In this document: positions 16,581-25,742 of the stretch, piece by piece
How positions within the stretch are numbered: the stretch's first letter is position 1
How the letters are laid out: the number at the start of each line of letters is the position of its first letter
DNA from: JBDXHU01 sp039989475
GTDB lineage: Bacteria > Pseudomonadota > Gammaproteobacteria > Pseudomonadales > Halieaceae
Direction: 5' to 3'
Length of the DNA stretch: 64,000 nucleotides
Assembly: GCA_039989475.1 (NCBI GenBank)
Contig: JBDXHU010000002.1
Coordinates: forward strand, 806,001 to 870,000
Notes under the pieces: model-generated
What the model was told of the DNA's origin: nothing
The model's database searches: none
Seen by the model: the letters and a program-made list of their open reading frames with translations, nothing else
Program-made: the position numbers and the translations under genes

Positions 16581-17414
16581 TTACTTTTTCCTGGCAGCTT
16601 TCCGCTTAGGAGCTGCCTTCCGCTTGGCGGCCTTTCGTTTCGGAGCGGCCTTTTTCTTCGCAGCTGCCTTTTTCTTTGGAGCGGCCTTTTTCTTCGCAGC
16701 TGCCTTTTTCTTCGGGGCTGCCTTTTTCTTTGGAGCTGCCTTTTTCTTCGCAGCTGCCTTTTTCTTGGGAGCTGCCTTGCGCTTGGCTGCTGCTTTCTTT
16801 TTAGGAGCCGCTTTCTTGCCGGCCGCCTTACGCGCCTTGGCTTCAGCCTGCTTTATCATTTTCCTGATTCTGGCTTCAAGCTTGCGCTCGATGGCAGACA
16901 GCTTCTTGGCGTCACTCTTGGCACGGGCCTTCAGCCATTTCTCAGCATAGCCCGCCAATGCCTTGGCCTTGTCGATCTCGGCCTTGGCCGCATTGGCCGC
17001 CTTTTGCGCAGCAATTCTTTCACGCGCCGCTTCCTTGGCCGCCATCAACTTCGCTGATTCGACTGCTTTCTTCAGTCGATCATTCGCTGCCGACGCGCGA
17101 GCCCGCAAGCTGGTGGCTCTGCCGGAAGATTTCTTAACAGCGTTTGACGCGGCTTTAGCCGCACGCTTATCCATCGCCTTGGCACTTCTTGCTGCCTTTT
17201 TACGCGCTGCTGCGGCTTTCTTGCGCGCCGCTTCAATTTTCTTACGCTCGGCTGCCAGTGCTTTTTGCACAGTCGCCAATGCATCGTTTGCCTTCTTTAC
17301 CGATGGATGCACGTTTGCTTTTGGTGCCGCTTTTTTGGGAGCTTTTTTTGCCGCTGCTTTCCTGCGTGGTTTAGCCGCTGCTTTTTTGCCGGGCTTTCTC
17401 TTTGCTTGAGCCAT
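16581..17414 (-). CDS. AlgP-like histone-H1-like Lys/Ala/Pro-rich protein
   Basis: A 277-residue, extremely basic protein. Residues 1-35 and about 195-277 are Lys/Ala/Pro repeats of the KKKAAP/KKKAAA type, as in the C-terminal tail of eukaryotic histone H1 and of Pseudomonas AlgP (AlgR3). The middle (about 36-190) is predicted long alpha-helix and coiled coil, rich in Ala, Lys and Arg. Members of this group bind DNA non-specifically; in Pseudomonas AlgP influences alginate gene expression. A nucleoid-related role is likely, but a specific target cannot be seen. The RpoE/MucA system that cooperates with AlgP in Pseudomonas is also in this window. Confidence 0.8.
   Translation of the reverse strand: MAQAKRKPGKKAAAKPRRKAAAKKAPKKAAPKANVHPSVKKANDALATVQKALAAERKKIEAARKKAAAARKKAARSAKAMDKRAAKAASNAVKKSSGRATSLRARASAANDRLKKAVESAKLMAAKEAARERIAAQKAANAAKAEIDKAKALAGYAEKWLKARAKSDAKKLSAIERKLEARIRKMIKQAEAKARKAAGKKAAPKKKAAAKRKAAPKKKAAAKKKAAPKKKAAPKKKAAAKKKAAPKKKAAAKKKAAPKRKAAKRKAAPKRKAARKK
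16600..16830. repeat. Lys/Ala codon minisatellite in the AlgP-like gene
   Basis: Tandem 12-15 bp units reading on the plus strand as GCTGCCTTTTTCTTCGGAG-like variants encode KKKAAP and KKKAAA on the minus strand. The open phenylalanine-rich frame on the plus strand is only the shadow of these repeats. Confidence 0.85.
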
Positions 17415-17466
17415 TTTGCATTTCCCCTACGGTTAAAATTTAGTGCCGCAGAAGCAAAATAGCACA

Positions 17467-17500
17467 GAAAAAATGCCGCGCACAAGCGTGCACAGCATTT
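17467..17500 (-). terminator. Rho-independent terminator of adk
   Basis: A 13-bp stem including two G-U pairs (17471-17483 with 17488-17500) has a GCTT loop on the minus strand. A TTTTTTCTG run follows. It stands 26 bp beyond the adk stop. Confidence 0.85.
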
Positions 17501-17525
17501 GCTGCGTGGTCTTATTTGTTGTTGC

Positions 17526-18173
17526 CTAGCTGGAAAGTGCTGCCAACACCTGTGACTTGATGTCATCGACGGAACCAACTCCGGCCACTCGATGATAAGC
17601 GGGCGCTTGTTCGCCCTGCAGGGAACCGTAGAATTCAATAAGCGGAGCCGTCTGCTTTTGGTAAACCTCGAGGCGATTGCGAACTGTCGCTTCCTGGTCG
17701 TCCTCGCGTTGAATCAGCGCGTCACCGGTCTCATCATCCAGTCCGGCTTGCTGAGGCGGGTTATGGATGACGTGATAAATCCTGCCAGAGGCTTCATGCA
17801 CACGCCGACCGCTAAGGCGCTGGACAATCTCTTCATCATCAACGGCGATTTCCAGCACATGATCTATGATGATGCCCGCGTCAACCACTGCCTGGGCCTG
17901 CGGGATCGTGCGCGGAAAGCCATCGAAAAGAAAACCATTTTTACAATCGTCCTCGGCAATTCGTTCCTTCACCAGACCGATAATCAATTCATCAGAGACC
18001 AGTTCGCCGGACGCCATAATGCTCTTGGCTTCAAGACCCAACGGAGTACCTGCCTTCACGGCGGCGCGCAGCATGTCACCAGTGGAAATCTGTGGGATGG
18101 AAAACTGCTGACAAATAAACTGTGCCTGGGTGCCCTTGCCTGCGCCCGGAGCGCCCAACAAAATCAATCGCAT
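17526..18173 (-). CDS. adk: Adenylate kinase
   Basis: Interconverts ATP + AMP and 2 ADP. The 215-residue long-form enzyme has the P-loop GAPGAGKGT (7-15), the AMP-binding STGDMLR (30-36) and FDGFPRT. The LID domain GRRVHEASGRIYH is of the non-zinc type, because its cysteines are absent. It appears to be a single-gene unit: its own terminator follows, and 57 bp separate it from mazG. Confidence 0.98.
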   Translation of the reverse strand: MRLILLGAPGAGKGTQAQFICQQFSIPQISTGDMLRAAVKAGTPLGLEAKSIMASGELVSDELIIGLVKERIAEDDCKNGFLFDGFPRTIPQAQAVVDAGIIIDHVLEIAVDDEEIVQRLSGRRVHEASGRIYHVIHNPPQQAGLDDETGDALIQREDDQEATVRNRLEVYQKQTAPLIEFYGSLQGEQAPAYHRVAGVGSVDDIKSQVLAALSS

Positions 18174-18230
18174 GGTGGAAAAACCCTGAGGAAATGAGGG
18201 TCCAAACCATACACAGCTCGCCTGCGCAGT

Positions 18231-19040
18231 TCAAGCGTCCTGTTTGACCGCATCCCAAATCTGGTCCAACTCCGCCAGCGGCGTATCCTGCAGTTCGCCA
18301 CCATTATTGACTACCCGCTGTTCGACCTGCGTGAAGCGTTGTTCAAATTTGCGCGTGGCACGTCTCAGGGCCGCCTCGGCATCCACCCCGGTATGGCGGG
18401 CCAGATTGACGCAGGAGAAAATCAAATCACCCAGTTCCTCCTCCTGACGCTCCCTGGTCTCGCCAGCCGCTTCCTTGAACTCTTGCAGTTCCTCTGCAAT
18501 CTTGGCCAGTACGCCGCTGCTGTCCGGCCAGTCGAAGCCGACGTTGGCCACCCGCTTCTGGACTTTCTGGGCCCGGCTCAGCGCCGGCAGCGTCAATGGA
18601 ATATCATCGAGCACCGAGGCCTGGCTGCGAGCATGACGCTCTTGTTGTTTTATCGCTTCCCAGCTCTGCTTGACCCCGGCGATAGAGGTTTTGCTTTCAA
18701 CCACGCCCTCAATCTGGCCATCGGCAAATACGTGGGGATGGCGGCGCACAAGTTTATCGACCAGGCCGCTGACCACCTGCTCGAAATCAAACAACTCGCG
18801 CTCCTGTCCCAACTGCGCATAGAACACCACCTGGAACATGAGATCACCCAACTCCTCTGCCAGGTGCGGGTAATCTTGCTGCTCAATGGCCTCGACCAAC
18901 TCATAGGCCTCCTCCAGGGTCGACGGCACGATGCTGGCAAAGTCCTGTTCGAGATCCCAGGGGCAGCCCAGCTGCGGGTCGCGCAGGCGCTGCATGACCC
19001 GCAACAAATCCTGCACGCTGTAGCCGGGGCTAGCTGGCAC
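18231..19040 (-). CDS. mazG: Nucleoside triphosphate pyrophosphohydrolase MazG
   Basis: Hydrolyses NTPs and dNTPs to monophosphates and pyrophosphate, acting in house-cleaning and, in E. coli, lowering ppGpp after starvation. The 269-residue protein has two MazG repeats. The first carries CPWDLEQDFASIVPSTLEEAYE and EELGDLMFQVVFYA. The second has EELQEFKEA and EEELGDLIFSCVNLAR. Both sets show the EExxE...ExxD magnesium site. It follows relA with an 11-base overlap, the same relA-mazG pairing as in many proteobacteria. Confidence 0.96.
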   Translation of the reverse strand: MPASPGYSVQDLLRVMQRLRDPQLGCPWDLEQDFASIVPSTLEEAYELVEAIEQQDYPHLAEELGDLMFQVVFYAQLGQERELFDFEQVVSGLVDKLVRRHPHVFADGQIEGVVESKTSIAGVKQSWEAIKQQERHARSQASVLDDIPLTLPALSRAQKVQKRVANVGFDWPDSSGVLAKIAEELQEFKEAAGETRERQEEELGDLIFSCVNLARHTGVDAEAALRRATRKFEQRFTQVEQRVVNNGGELQDTPLAELDQIWDAVKQDA

Positions 19041-21279
19041 GCTCTACTCCATCTTCAGAGAGCCGCATGGCCGAGATCACGTTATTCAGGCGCGCCATCC
19101 GATCAAGCAGCCGGCCCAGGGAAGACAGGTCGGGAACTTCCAGCCGCAGGCGCATAGTCGCGGTATGGCTCTTGCGATTGGTGGTGGTATTGACCGAAAG
19201 CACGTTAATCCGCGCCTGCGACAGCAGCTCGGTTATGTCGCGCAACAAACCGGGGCGATCGTAAGCCTCGACTCCCACATCGACTTCGTAACCACGGCGG
19301 ACATCAGCGCCCCAACTCACATCAATTATTCTTTCCGGAGAAGACTGCTGCAGCTGCAGTAGACGACTGCAATCGCGCCGATGCACACTGACTCCGCGAC
19401 CCTGGGTAATGAAACCGTGGATCTTGTCTCCGGGCAAGGGCTTGCAGCAGCCCGCGATGTGGCTGAGCAGGTTACCAATACCCTGTACTTGCACAGCCCC
19501 TGGCTTTATTGCATCGGTGCGACGGGCACTTTTGCGCAGCTTTACTGCCGGCGCTTCTGCCGGCAGGACGTCGGCTATCAGTTCCTGGGCGGCGTTCAGC
19601 ACCTGGGCCGCACTTAACTCGCCTGCCCCCACAGCGGCAAACATATCCTCCACCGTTGAATGCTGCACTCGCTTGGCCACGACCTTGTAGTCAAGGCTGG
19701 TCAGCGCGAGCCGGCGAAACTCCCGTTCCAGCAAGCGACGGCCGGCGTCCACGTTCTCCTCTCGGGCCTGGGCCCGAAACCAGTGCTGCACCTTGGCGCG
19801 CGCCCGCGAAGTCTTAAGGTAGCCCAGACCGGACTGCAGCCAATCGCGCCGCGGTGCGGCATCGCGCCCGGTAAGAATTTGCACCCGCTGACCGGTTAAC
19901 AGTTGGTAGGTCAATGGCACAATTGTGCCGTTGACCTTGGCACCGCGACAGCTATGCCCTACCTCAGTATGAACGTGGTAGGCAAAATCCAGGGGCGTTG
20001 CCCCCTGTGCCAGGTTGACCACATCGCCATCCGGGGTAAATGCATAGACACGATCCTGTGCCACATCGGAGCTGAACTGCTCCGCCAGGTTGTGGACATC
20101 ACCAGTCTCTTCGTGCCAATCCAGTACCTGGCGCAACCAGGCAATTTTTTCCTCGTAACTATTCGCCAGCCCGCGGTCGCTGTCATCGCCCTTGTAGCGC
20201 CAGTGCGCACAAACACCAAGTTCGGCCTCTTCATCCATATCGTAGGTGCGAATCTGCACTTCCAGGATTTTACCCTCGGGGCCAATGACCGCAGTATGCA
20301 GCGAGCGATAACCGTTTTCCTTGGGGTTGGCGATGTAGTCGTCAAACTCATTGGGAATATTGCGCCACAGCCCATGCACCAGGCCCAGCGCTGCATAGCA
20401 GTCTTTAACATCAGGCACCAGGATGCGCACGGCGCGAATGTCATAGACCTGCGAAAAACCGATGCCTTTGCGCTGCATTTTTCGCCAGATGCTGTAGATG
20501 TGCTTGGAGCGCCCGCTCAGTTCGGCGGCTATGCTCTCGCGCTGCATTGCCTCTTCAAGCTGGGATTTAACGCGTTCGATAAACTGATCGCGCTCCAGGC
20601 GCCGGCCATCCAGTAGCTTTGCTATCTTGTGATAAGCGTCCTGGTACAGGTAGCGGAAAGACAGGTCTTCCAGCTCCCACTTGAGATGACCAATTCCGAG
20701 CCGATGCGCCAGCGGCGCATAAACATCAAACACCTCGCGCGCCACCGTCAGGCGCCTGTCCACATCTTGCTTGACCGCACGTATCGCGCAGGTTCGCTCT
20801 GCCAGCTTGATTAAGGCCACCCGCACATCATCCACCAGTGCGATCAGCATTTTACGAATATTATCCTTCTGCGCATGGGCCTGTCCCAGCACCGGTGCGT
20901 CCTGGCCGATATTCAGGTCACTTATCGCCGACATGCGCTGCACCCCGGTCACCAGCTTGCTCACACCCTGGCCAAACTGCCGTTCCACCTCCTCCAGTGC
21001 CAGCCGCCCCTCTGTGACCGCGCGGTATAACACCGCTGCCACCAGGCTATCGGCGCCGACGTGCAGGTCGACCAGAATATGCACCATGTCGAGACCGACA
21101 CTCAGGCAGTCGCCGTCACCGCACCAGACATCTTCCGTGCTGGTGGGGCCCGCCGCCGTCGCACTTACCAGTTCAGCCGCCCGCGACACGGCCTCTTGTT
21201 CAGATGCCTGCAAATCGCTGAGCTGCTCCAGCAGCCACTGGTGCATATCAGCCTCGCGTCCAGGGCGAACTTTAACCAT
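19030..21279 (-). CDS. relA: GTP pyrophosphokinase RelA
   Basis: Ribosome-associated (p)ppGpp synthetase of the stringent response. The 749-residue protein has a pseudo-hydrolase HD domain (about 50-200) in which the HDxxED signature is lost. The synthetase domain (about 240-390) contains RDIRAVRIL-type and EFDDYIANPKENGYRSLHT motifs. A TGS domain, a zinc-finger-like region with HIAGCCKPLPGD and a C-terminal ACT domain (about 670-745) follow. The ATG at 21279 (MVKVRPGR) overlaps the cysM stop by 8 bases. A longer in-frame reading lies inside cysM. Confidence 0.97.
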   Translation of the reverse strand: MVKVRPGREADMHQWLLEQLSDLQASEQEAVSRAAELVSATAAGPTSTEDVWCGDGDCLSVGLDMVHILVDLHVGADSLVAAVLYRAVTEGRLALEEVERQFGQGVSKLVTGVQRMSAISDLNIGQDAPVLGQAHAQKDNIRKMLIALVDDVRVALIKLAERTCAIRAVKQDVDRRLTVAREVFDVYAPLAHRLGIGHLKWELEDLSFRYLYQDAYHKIAKLLDGRRLERDQFIERVKSQLEEAMQRESIAAELSGRSKHIYSIWRKMQRKGIGFSQVYDIRAVRILVPDVKDCYAALGLVHGLWRNIPNEFDDYIANPKENGYRSLHTAVIGPEGKILEVQIRTYDMDEEAELGVCAHWRYKGDDSDRGLANSYEEKIAWLRQVLDWHEETGDVHNLAEQFSSDVAQDRVYAFTPDGDVVNLAQGATPLDFAYHVHTEVGHSCRGAKVNGTIVPLTYQLLTGQRVQILTGRDAAPRRDWLQSGLGYLKTSRARAKVQHWFRAQAREENVDAGRRLLEREFRRLALTSLDYKVVAKRVQHSTVEDMFAAVGAGELSAAQVLNAAQELIADVLPAEAPAVKLRKSARRTDAIKPGAVQVQGIGNLLSHIAGCCKPLPGDKIHGFITQGRGVSVHRRDCSRLLQLQQSSPERIIDVSWGADVRRGYEVDVGVEAYDRPGLLRDITELLSQARINVLSVNTTTNRKSHTATMRLRLEVPDLSSLGRLLDRMARLNNVISAMRLSEDGVERAS

Positions 21280-22168
21280 GATCAAACACGCCGGTGGAAA
21301 GATAGCGATCGCCACGATCACAAATGATCGCCACGATGACGGCACCGCTGAGCTCACTGGCTAGGCGCAGCGCCCCGGCCACGCAACCACCCGAAGAAAC
21401 ACCGCAGAAGATGCCCTCTCGCTGCGCCAATTGGCGCATGGTCTGCTCTGACTCTTGCTGACTGATATCGATGACCCGATCAACCCGTGTCTTGTTGTAG
21501 ATGCTGGGCAGGTAGGCTTCAGGCCAACGCCGGATACCGGGAATACTGGATCCATCCTGTGGTTGTAGACCAACGATCTGTATCTCGGGATTCATCTGTT
21601 TGAGGTATCTGGAAGTACCCATGATAGTGCCCGTGGTACCCATGGAACTGACAAAATGAGTTATGCTGCCGCCGGTCTGCTCCCACAGCTCCGGGCCGGT
21701 TCCGCGATAATGCGCCTCCGGGTTATCCGGGTTGGCAAACTGGTCCAGCACCCTGCCCTGCCCATCGGCTTGCATTTGCAGGGCGAGATCCCTGGCCCCC
21801 TCCATACCCTCCTGCTGGGAGACTTCAATTAACTCGGCGCCGTAGGCCGCCATGGCCTGCTTGCGTTCATCACTCATATGCGAAGGCATGATGAGCTGAA
21901 GTCGATAGCCCTTGATTGCCGCCGCCATTGCCAGGGCAATACCCGTGTTACCACTGGTGGCCTCGATCAAGGTATCCCCGGGTTTAATATCGCCGCGCTC
22001 TTCAGCACGCTGGATCATGCTCATTGCTGGTCGATCCTTGACCGAGCCGGCAGGATTATTGCCCTCCAGCTTCAGCAATAGCGTGTTGCCGCTGTCGGCA
22101 CCCATCCGCTGCATTCGAACCAGCGGGGTATTGCCAATACAGGCTTCAATTGTTGGATAGTCTCGCAT
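21272..22168 (-). CDS. cysM: Cysteine synthase B
   Basis: Pyridoxal-phosphate enzyme making cysteine from O-acetylserine and sulfide or thiosulfate. In the 298-residue protein K44 (NPAGSVKDRPA) is the cofactor lysine, TSGNTGIALA the substrate loop and GTTGTIMG the phosphate-binding loop. The CysM-type GLQPQDGSSIPGIRRWP distinguishes it from CysK. It sits directly before relA, and the overlap suggests coupled translation. Confidence 0.96.
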   Translation of the reverse strand: MRDYPTIEACIGNTPLVRMQRMGADSGNTLLLKLEGNNPAGSVKDRPAMSMIQRAEERGDIKPGDTLIEATSGNTGIALAMAAAIKGYRLQLIMPSHMSDERKQAMAAYGAELIEVSQQEGMEGARDLALQMQADGQGRVLDQFANPDNPEAHYRGTGPELWEQTGGSITHFVSSMGTTGTIMGTSRYLKQMNPEIQIVGLQPQDGSSIPGIRRWPEAYLPSIYNKTRVDRVIDISQQESEQTMRQLAQREGIFCGVSSGGCVAGALRLASELSGAVIVAIICDRGDRYLSTGVFDHG

Positions 22169-22217
22169 GAGGACGGCATTATACCTCCCTGCTCACGCCG
22201 TGACAGTTTTAGGGCGA

Positions 22218-22931
22218 TTAATCCAGGTGCTGGAACAGTTCGCGGCTCTTCAGGGGCTTGTCTCCCAGGTGTGTTGCCAGTGCCTGGCGCATTAATCGCT
22301 TGGCGCAGCGGCGAGCCTCACCACTAAAATCGCCACGCTTGATGCTGGCGAGGTCCGCTCCGCGATAGCGCGGCAGGCGGTCGCTGGCGTCGGCGCTGGC
22401 CAACACCAGGCCGTACTCCTCGTGGTAGTTGTACCAGCAGTCGAGGTCAACAGCCTCACCACTGATACCATCACTGAGCAAATCAAAACCATAGCCCAGC
22501 TCATCCAGCAGGCGTAATTCGAACTGCCGCAGCGCTATTTCCTCGCCCTGTTGCTGGCTGAGCAAGCCCAGGGCCGCATCGTAGTGGTCAAATAGTGTGT
22601 GATAGGGGTCTTCGTGCTGCAGCAGACGCATTAGCAGCTCGTTAAGGTAGAGGCCGCTATAAAGCTTCCGCCCCTGTAAAGGCACCGGTTGGCCGGCACT
22701 CTCACAGTCGGTCAGCGTCTTCAGTTCAGAGCGCCCGCTCCAGGAGCAAAGCAGCGGGGTAAAGGGCTGCAGCAAGGCGGCACTGCTGCCACCACGGGTC
22801 TTGCGCGATTTGGCGCCCTTGGCAATCATTGCCACCCGGCCCAACTCTCGACTGAAATACTCGAGTATCAGGCTGTTATCACGCCAGGGTCTGGTGTGCA
22901 GCACATAACCCGCCTGCAGCGACGCCCTCAT
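22218..22931 (-). CDS. recO: DNA repair protein RecO
   Basis: Loads RecA onto SSB-coated DNA together with RecR in gap repair. The 237-residue protein has an N-terminal OB fold (about 1-80, with GYVLHTRPWRDNSLILE) and a helical C-terminal domain (FELRLLDELGYGFDL). It is 3 bp from era and forms the 3' end of the conserved rnc-era-recO group; pdxJ, which often follows, is missing and cysM is found instead. Confidence 0.94.
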   Translation of the reverse strand: MRASLQAGYVLHTRPWRDNSLILEYFSRELGRVAMIAKGAKSRKTRGGSSAALLQPFTPLLCSWSGRSELKTLTDCESAGQPVPLQGRKLYSGLYLNELLMRLLQHEDPYHTLFDHYDAALGLLSQQQGEEIALRQFELRLLDELGYGFDLLSDGISGEAVDLDCWYNYHEEYGLVLASADASDRLPRYRGADLASIKRGDFSGEARRCAKRLMRQALATHLGDKPLKSRELFQHLD

Positions 22932-22934
22932 TGC

Positions 22935-23834
22935 TCAGTCGTCATATCCCAGGCTGCGCAGGGCGCGCTCATCGTCGGACCAGCCCGACTTGACCTTTAC
23001 CCACAATCGCAGCATGACCTGACACTCAAACAGTGCTTCCATGTCGCGTCGCGCTTCAGCCCCGATGGAGCGCAGGCGGCTGCCGCCCTTGCCGATCAAT
23101 ATCCGCTTCTGGCCGTCACGCTCGACAAATATCAGTGCGCCAATGTGCAGCACTTCGCCCTTTAGCTTGAACTCTTCTATTTCAACCGTAATCGCATAGG
23201 GCAGCTCTTCGCCCAATTGCCGCATGATCTTTTCCCGCACCATTTCGGCCGCCATAAAGCGCTGGCTGCGATCGGTGATCTGGTCCTCAGGGAAAAAGTG
23301 CGAAGCCTCGGGCAGTTCCTCAAGAATGCTGCTCTCCAGCTCAGCTATGTTGTGCTGGTTAAGCGCTGAAATGGGCAAAATAGCCTTGAAATCTGCCTGT
23401 TCTGAGAGAAATTGCAGATGCGGCAACAGGGCCGCTTTATCACTCAACAAGTCCACTTTATTGACCGCGAGAATCACCGGTGCTGTGGCCGCCACCGCGT
23501 GTTCCAGGACCATCTCATCCTCTTCTGTCCAGGCGGTGCGATCTACGACCATCACAACCACGTCAACATCGGCTATGGCGCTGCTGGCAGCACGATTCAT
23601 ATACCGGTTGATCGCCTTGTCTGCGCCCTTGTGCAAACCTGGTGTGTCTACAAACACCACCTGGTCGCCGTGCTCGGTCTTGATACCGAGCACCCGGTGC
23701 CGCGTGGTTTGCGGTTTACGCGAGGTGATGCTGATCTTCTGGCCCAGGATGTGGTTAAGCAGGGTCGACTTGCCAACATTGGGTCGGCCCACAATCGCCA
23801 CGTAGCCACAGCGCTGGACTGCGGAATCACTCAC
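22935..23834 (-). CDS. era: GTPase Era
   Basis: An essential GTPase that binds the 3' end of 16S rRNA and helps 30S maturation. The 299-residue protein has G1 GRPNVGKST (16-24), the DTPGLHKGA G3 motif and NKVD. The C-terminal KH domain contains GKGGSRLRSIG. It overlaps rnc by 8 bases. Confidence 0.98.
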   Translation of the reverse strand: MSDSAVQRCGYVAIVGRPNVGKSTLLNHILGQKISITSRKPQTTRHRVLGIKTEHGDQVVFVDTPGLHKGADKAINRYMNRAASSAIADVDVVVMVVDRTAWTEEDEMVLEHAVAATAPVILAVNKVDLLSDKAALLPHLQFLSEQADFKAILPISALNQHNIAELESSILEELPEASHFFPEDQITDRSQRFMAAEMVREKIMRQLGEELPYAITVEIEEFKLKGEVLHIGALIFVERDGQKRILIGKGGSRLRSIGAEARRDMEALFECQVMLRLWVKVKSGWSDDERALRSLGYDD

Positions 23835-24501
23835 CTAATACCTCCAATACGGCAGCCGCAGCTGCCTGTTCGGCTTTGCGTCGGCTATGTCCAGTCGCAT
23901 CGCGTTGTAATACCGGCTTGCTGAGTGAACATACCACGGTAAATTGCTGACGGTGGTCTTCACCGGCGACAGCCGCCAGCTGGTAATCCGGTAGCGGCAA
24001 ACCTCGGCCCTGCAGGTATTCCTGCAAACTGGTCTTGGCGTCCTTGGGCGCCGCCTGCGGCGACACCGCGGCCAGGCGGGCGTCGAACAGGCGCAGAACC
24101 AGGTCCCGGGCGGCGCTGACATCCGCATCCAGTAGCACCGCACCAATAATCGCTTCCAGGGTATCCGCCAGGATTGAGTCACGGCGCTGGCCACCACTTT
24201 TTAGCTCACCAGAACCCAGCCGCAATGCATCGCCCAGGGCCAATTCACGGGCCACTTCTGCCAGTGTTTCCCCCTTGACCAGCGCAGCACGCATCCGGCT
24301 GAGCTCACCTTCAGTCGCATTGGTAAACTGTTGGAAAAGTGCCTCAGCGACACAGTGGTTGAGAATAGAATCGCCCAGGAATTCCAGGCGCTCGTTGTTT
24401 GTCGAGCCACAGGAGCGATGCGTTAGCGCCAACTCCAGCAGAGCCGGGTCGGTAAATTCATAGCCCAGTTCTTGTTGTAAACGCTCGCGATCCCCGGGCA
24501 C
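23827..24501 (-). CDS. rnc: Ribonuclease III
   Basis: Double-strand-specific endoribonuclease that processes rRNA precursors and many mRNAs. The 224-residue protein has the signature ERLEFLGDS (37-45, with catalytic E40 and D44) and the second acidic pair in DTLEAIIGAV. A double-stranded RNA-binding domain occupies about 150-222. Translation appears to start at GTG (24501), 5 bp after the DUF4845 gene. Confidence 0.97.
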   Translation of the reverse strand: MPGDRERLQQELGYEFTDPALLELALTHRSCGSTNNERLEFLGDSILNHCVAEALFQQFTNATEGELSRMRAALVKGETLAEVARELALGDALRLGSGELKSGGQRRDSILADTLEAIIGAVLLDADVSAARDLVLRLFDARLAAVSPQAAPKDAKTSLQEYLQGRGLPLPDYQLAAVAGEDHRQQFTVVCSLSKPVLQRDATGHSRRKAEQAAAAAVLEVLGE

Positions 24502-24506
24502 GCTCG

Positions 24507-24875
24507 TCAGTCAATCACAATGATGTTATCGGTGAACATGAGCACGGCATCAACTCCGTCAAACAGGGGCGTGCGCGTTTCGTAATTCGCGTCAATCACA
24601 ATCTTGCCCTTGTCGCGGTACACCTTTACTTCCCGGGGTTTGATCGCCTCAATGCGGTTGGTATTAAAGGTGGTGGCGATGCGCTTGGTGATTTCGCTCA
24701 GAGACTGCTTGGAAGTGGCCCCTTCCGCCACCAGCTCCAGCGCTGATTTTACCGAGCGACCTTCCATATAGGTGGGGATAAGCCGAATCGAAACCATTAA
24801 AAAGAAGGACAAGAGTCCCATTACTATCAGTATACCGAGCAGAGACATGCCGGATTGCCGATTGCGCGATGACAT
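24507..24875 (-). CDS. DUF4845 membrane-anchored protein
   Basis: A 122-residue protein with one N-terminal membrane segment (about residues 8-31) and a small periplasmic domain (FNTNRIEAIKPREVKVYRD and DGVDAVLMFTDN). The function is unknown. The DUF4845 family is nearly always found between lepB and rnc in gammaproteobacteria, as here. The ATG at 24875 follows AGAGGGG at good spacing; an upstream in-frame GTG at 24881 would overlap that site. Confidence 0.9.
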   Translation of the reverse strand: MSSRNRQSGMSLLGILIVMGLLSFFLMVSIRLIPTYMEGRSVKSALELVAEGATSKQSLSEITKRIATTFNTNRIEAIKPREVKVYRDKGKIVIDANYETRTPLFDGVDAVLMFTDNIIVID

Positions 24876-24891
24876 TTTCACCCCTCTTTAA

Positions 24892-25731
24892 TTATTGAAT
24901 AGCGCCAACTCGCTGGAAGCTGGGCATGCTCAGGAAAGACTCCCAGTGCATCCAGATCGCGAAGGCTTTGCCTACTATATCTCGTTCTGGCACCTGACCC
25001 CAAACCCGACTGTCGCTACTGTTGTCGCGGTTATCGCCCATCATGAAGTAGTGACCTTGCTTCACAGTGACCGCGAAGTCGTCATTGCGTCGCATCATGT
25101 CCGTCTGAATTTCGTGTTTGGCGTCGCCCAGTTGCTCGCTACTGAGTCGGTAGCGCGGCCTGGCAGGCGGTAACTGCGCCAGCAACTTCTGCGGTACCAG
25201 TTCCCCGTTAACATAGAGTTTCTTGTCGATGTAGCGAATGCGATCCCCGGGCATACCCACAACCCGCTTGATGTAATAGGTGTCATTCATATGTGGCGGG
25301 AAAAACACCATCACATCACCGCGCTGGGGCGCATTCAGGTCAAATACCTTGGTGCGCACCACCGGTAAGCGTATGCCATAGGTAAACTTGTTGACCAGGA
25401 TATAGTCTCCAACCTGCAAGGTCGGCACCATGGACGAAGAAGGTATCTGGAACGGTTCGACCAGGAATGAGCGCAACACAAACACCAGGAACAGGACTGG
25501 AAAGAAAGACTTGGAGTATTCCACCAGCAGCGGCTCGCGGCTGGCGACTTCACTGCGGACACTATATTCGCGGAAATGCGCACTATTTTCGTCAGACCAG
25601 TCCGGATAATCCCGCTGCAGATCCGCCACCGCCTGCAGTCTGCCAGCCGCCAGAAACAGCTTGTCAAACAGCCAGACCAGGCCGCTGCCAAACACCAGCA
25701 GTACCAAAATCAGGGGGAAGTCGATATCCAT
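24892..25731 (-). CDS. lepB: Signal peptidase I
   Basis: Removes signal peptides from exported proteins at the outer face of the inner membrane. The 279-residue protein has two membrane segments (about 5-25 and 75-93). The serine nucleophile is S100 (IPSSSMVPTL) and the general-base lysine K155 (YYIKRVVGMPGD). The late GDNRDNSSDSRVWG box is also present. It is co-transcribed with lepA (11 bp gap). Confidence 0.97.
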   Translation of the reverse strand: MDIDFPLILVLLVFGSGLVWLFDKLFLAAGRLQAVADLQRDYPDWSDENSAHFREYSVRSEVASREPLLVEYSKSFFPVLFLVFVLRSFLVEPFQIPSSSMVPTLQVGDYILVNKFTYGIRLPVVRTKVFDLNAPQRGDVMVFFPPHMNDTYYIKRVVGMPGDRIRYIDKKLYVNGELVPQKLLAQLPPARPRYRLSSEQLGDAKHEIQTDMMRRNDDFAVTVKQGHYFMMGDNRDNSSDSRVWGQVPERDIVGKAFAIWMHWESFLSMPSFQRVGAIQ

Positions 25732-25742
25732 AAATAAGTCCG

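Noticed and set aside
16624..16950. Plus-strand open frame of Phe/Ala repeats
   Set aside because: Antisense of the Lys/Ala repeats of the AlgP-like gene; no start signal or family similarity.
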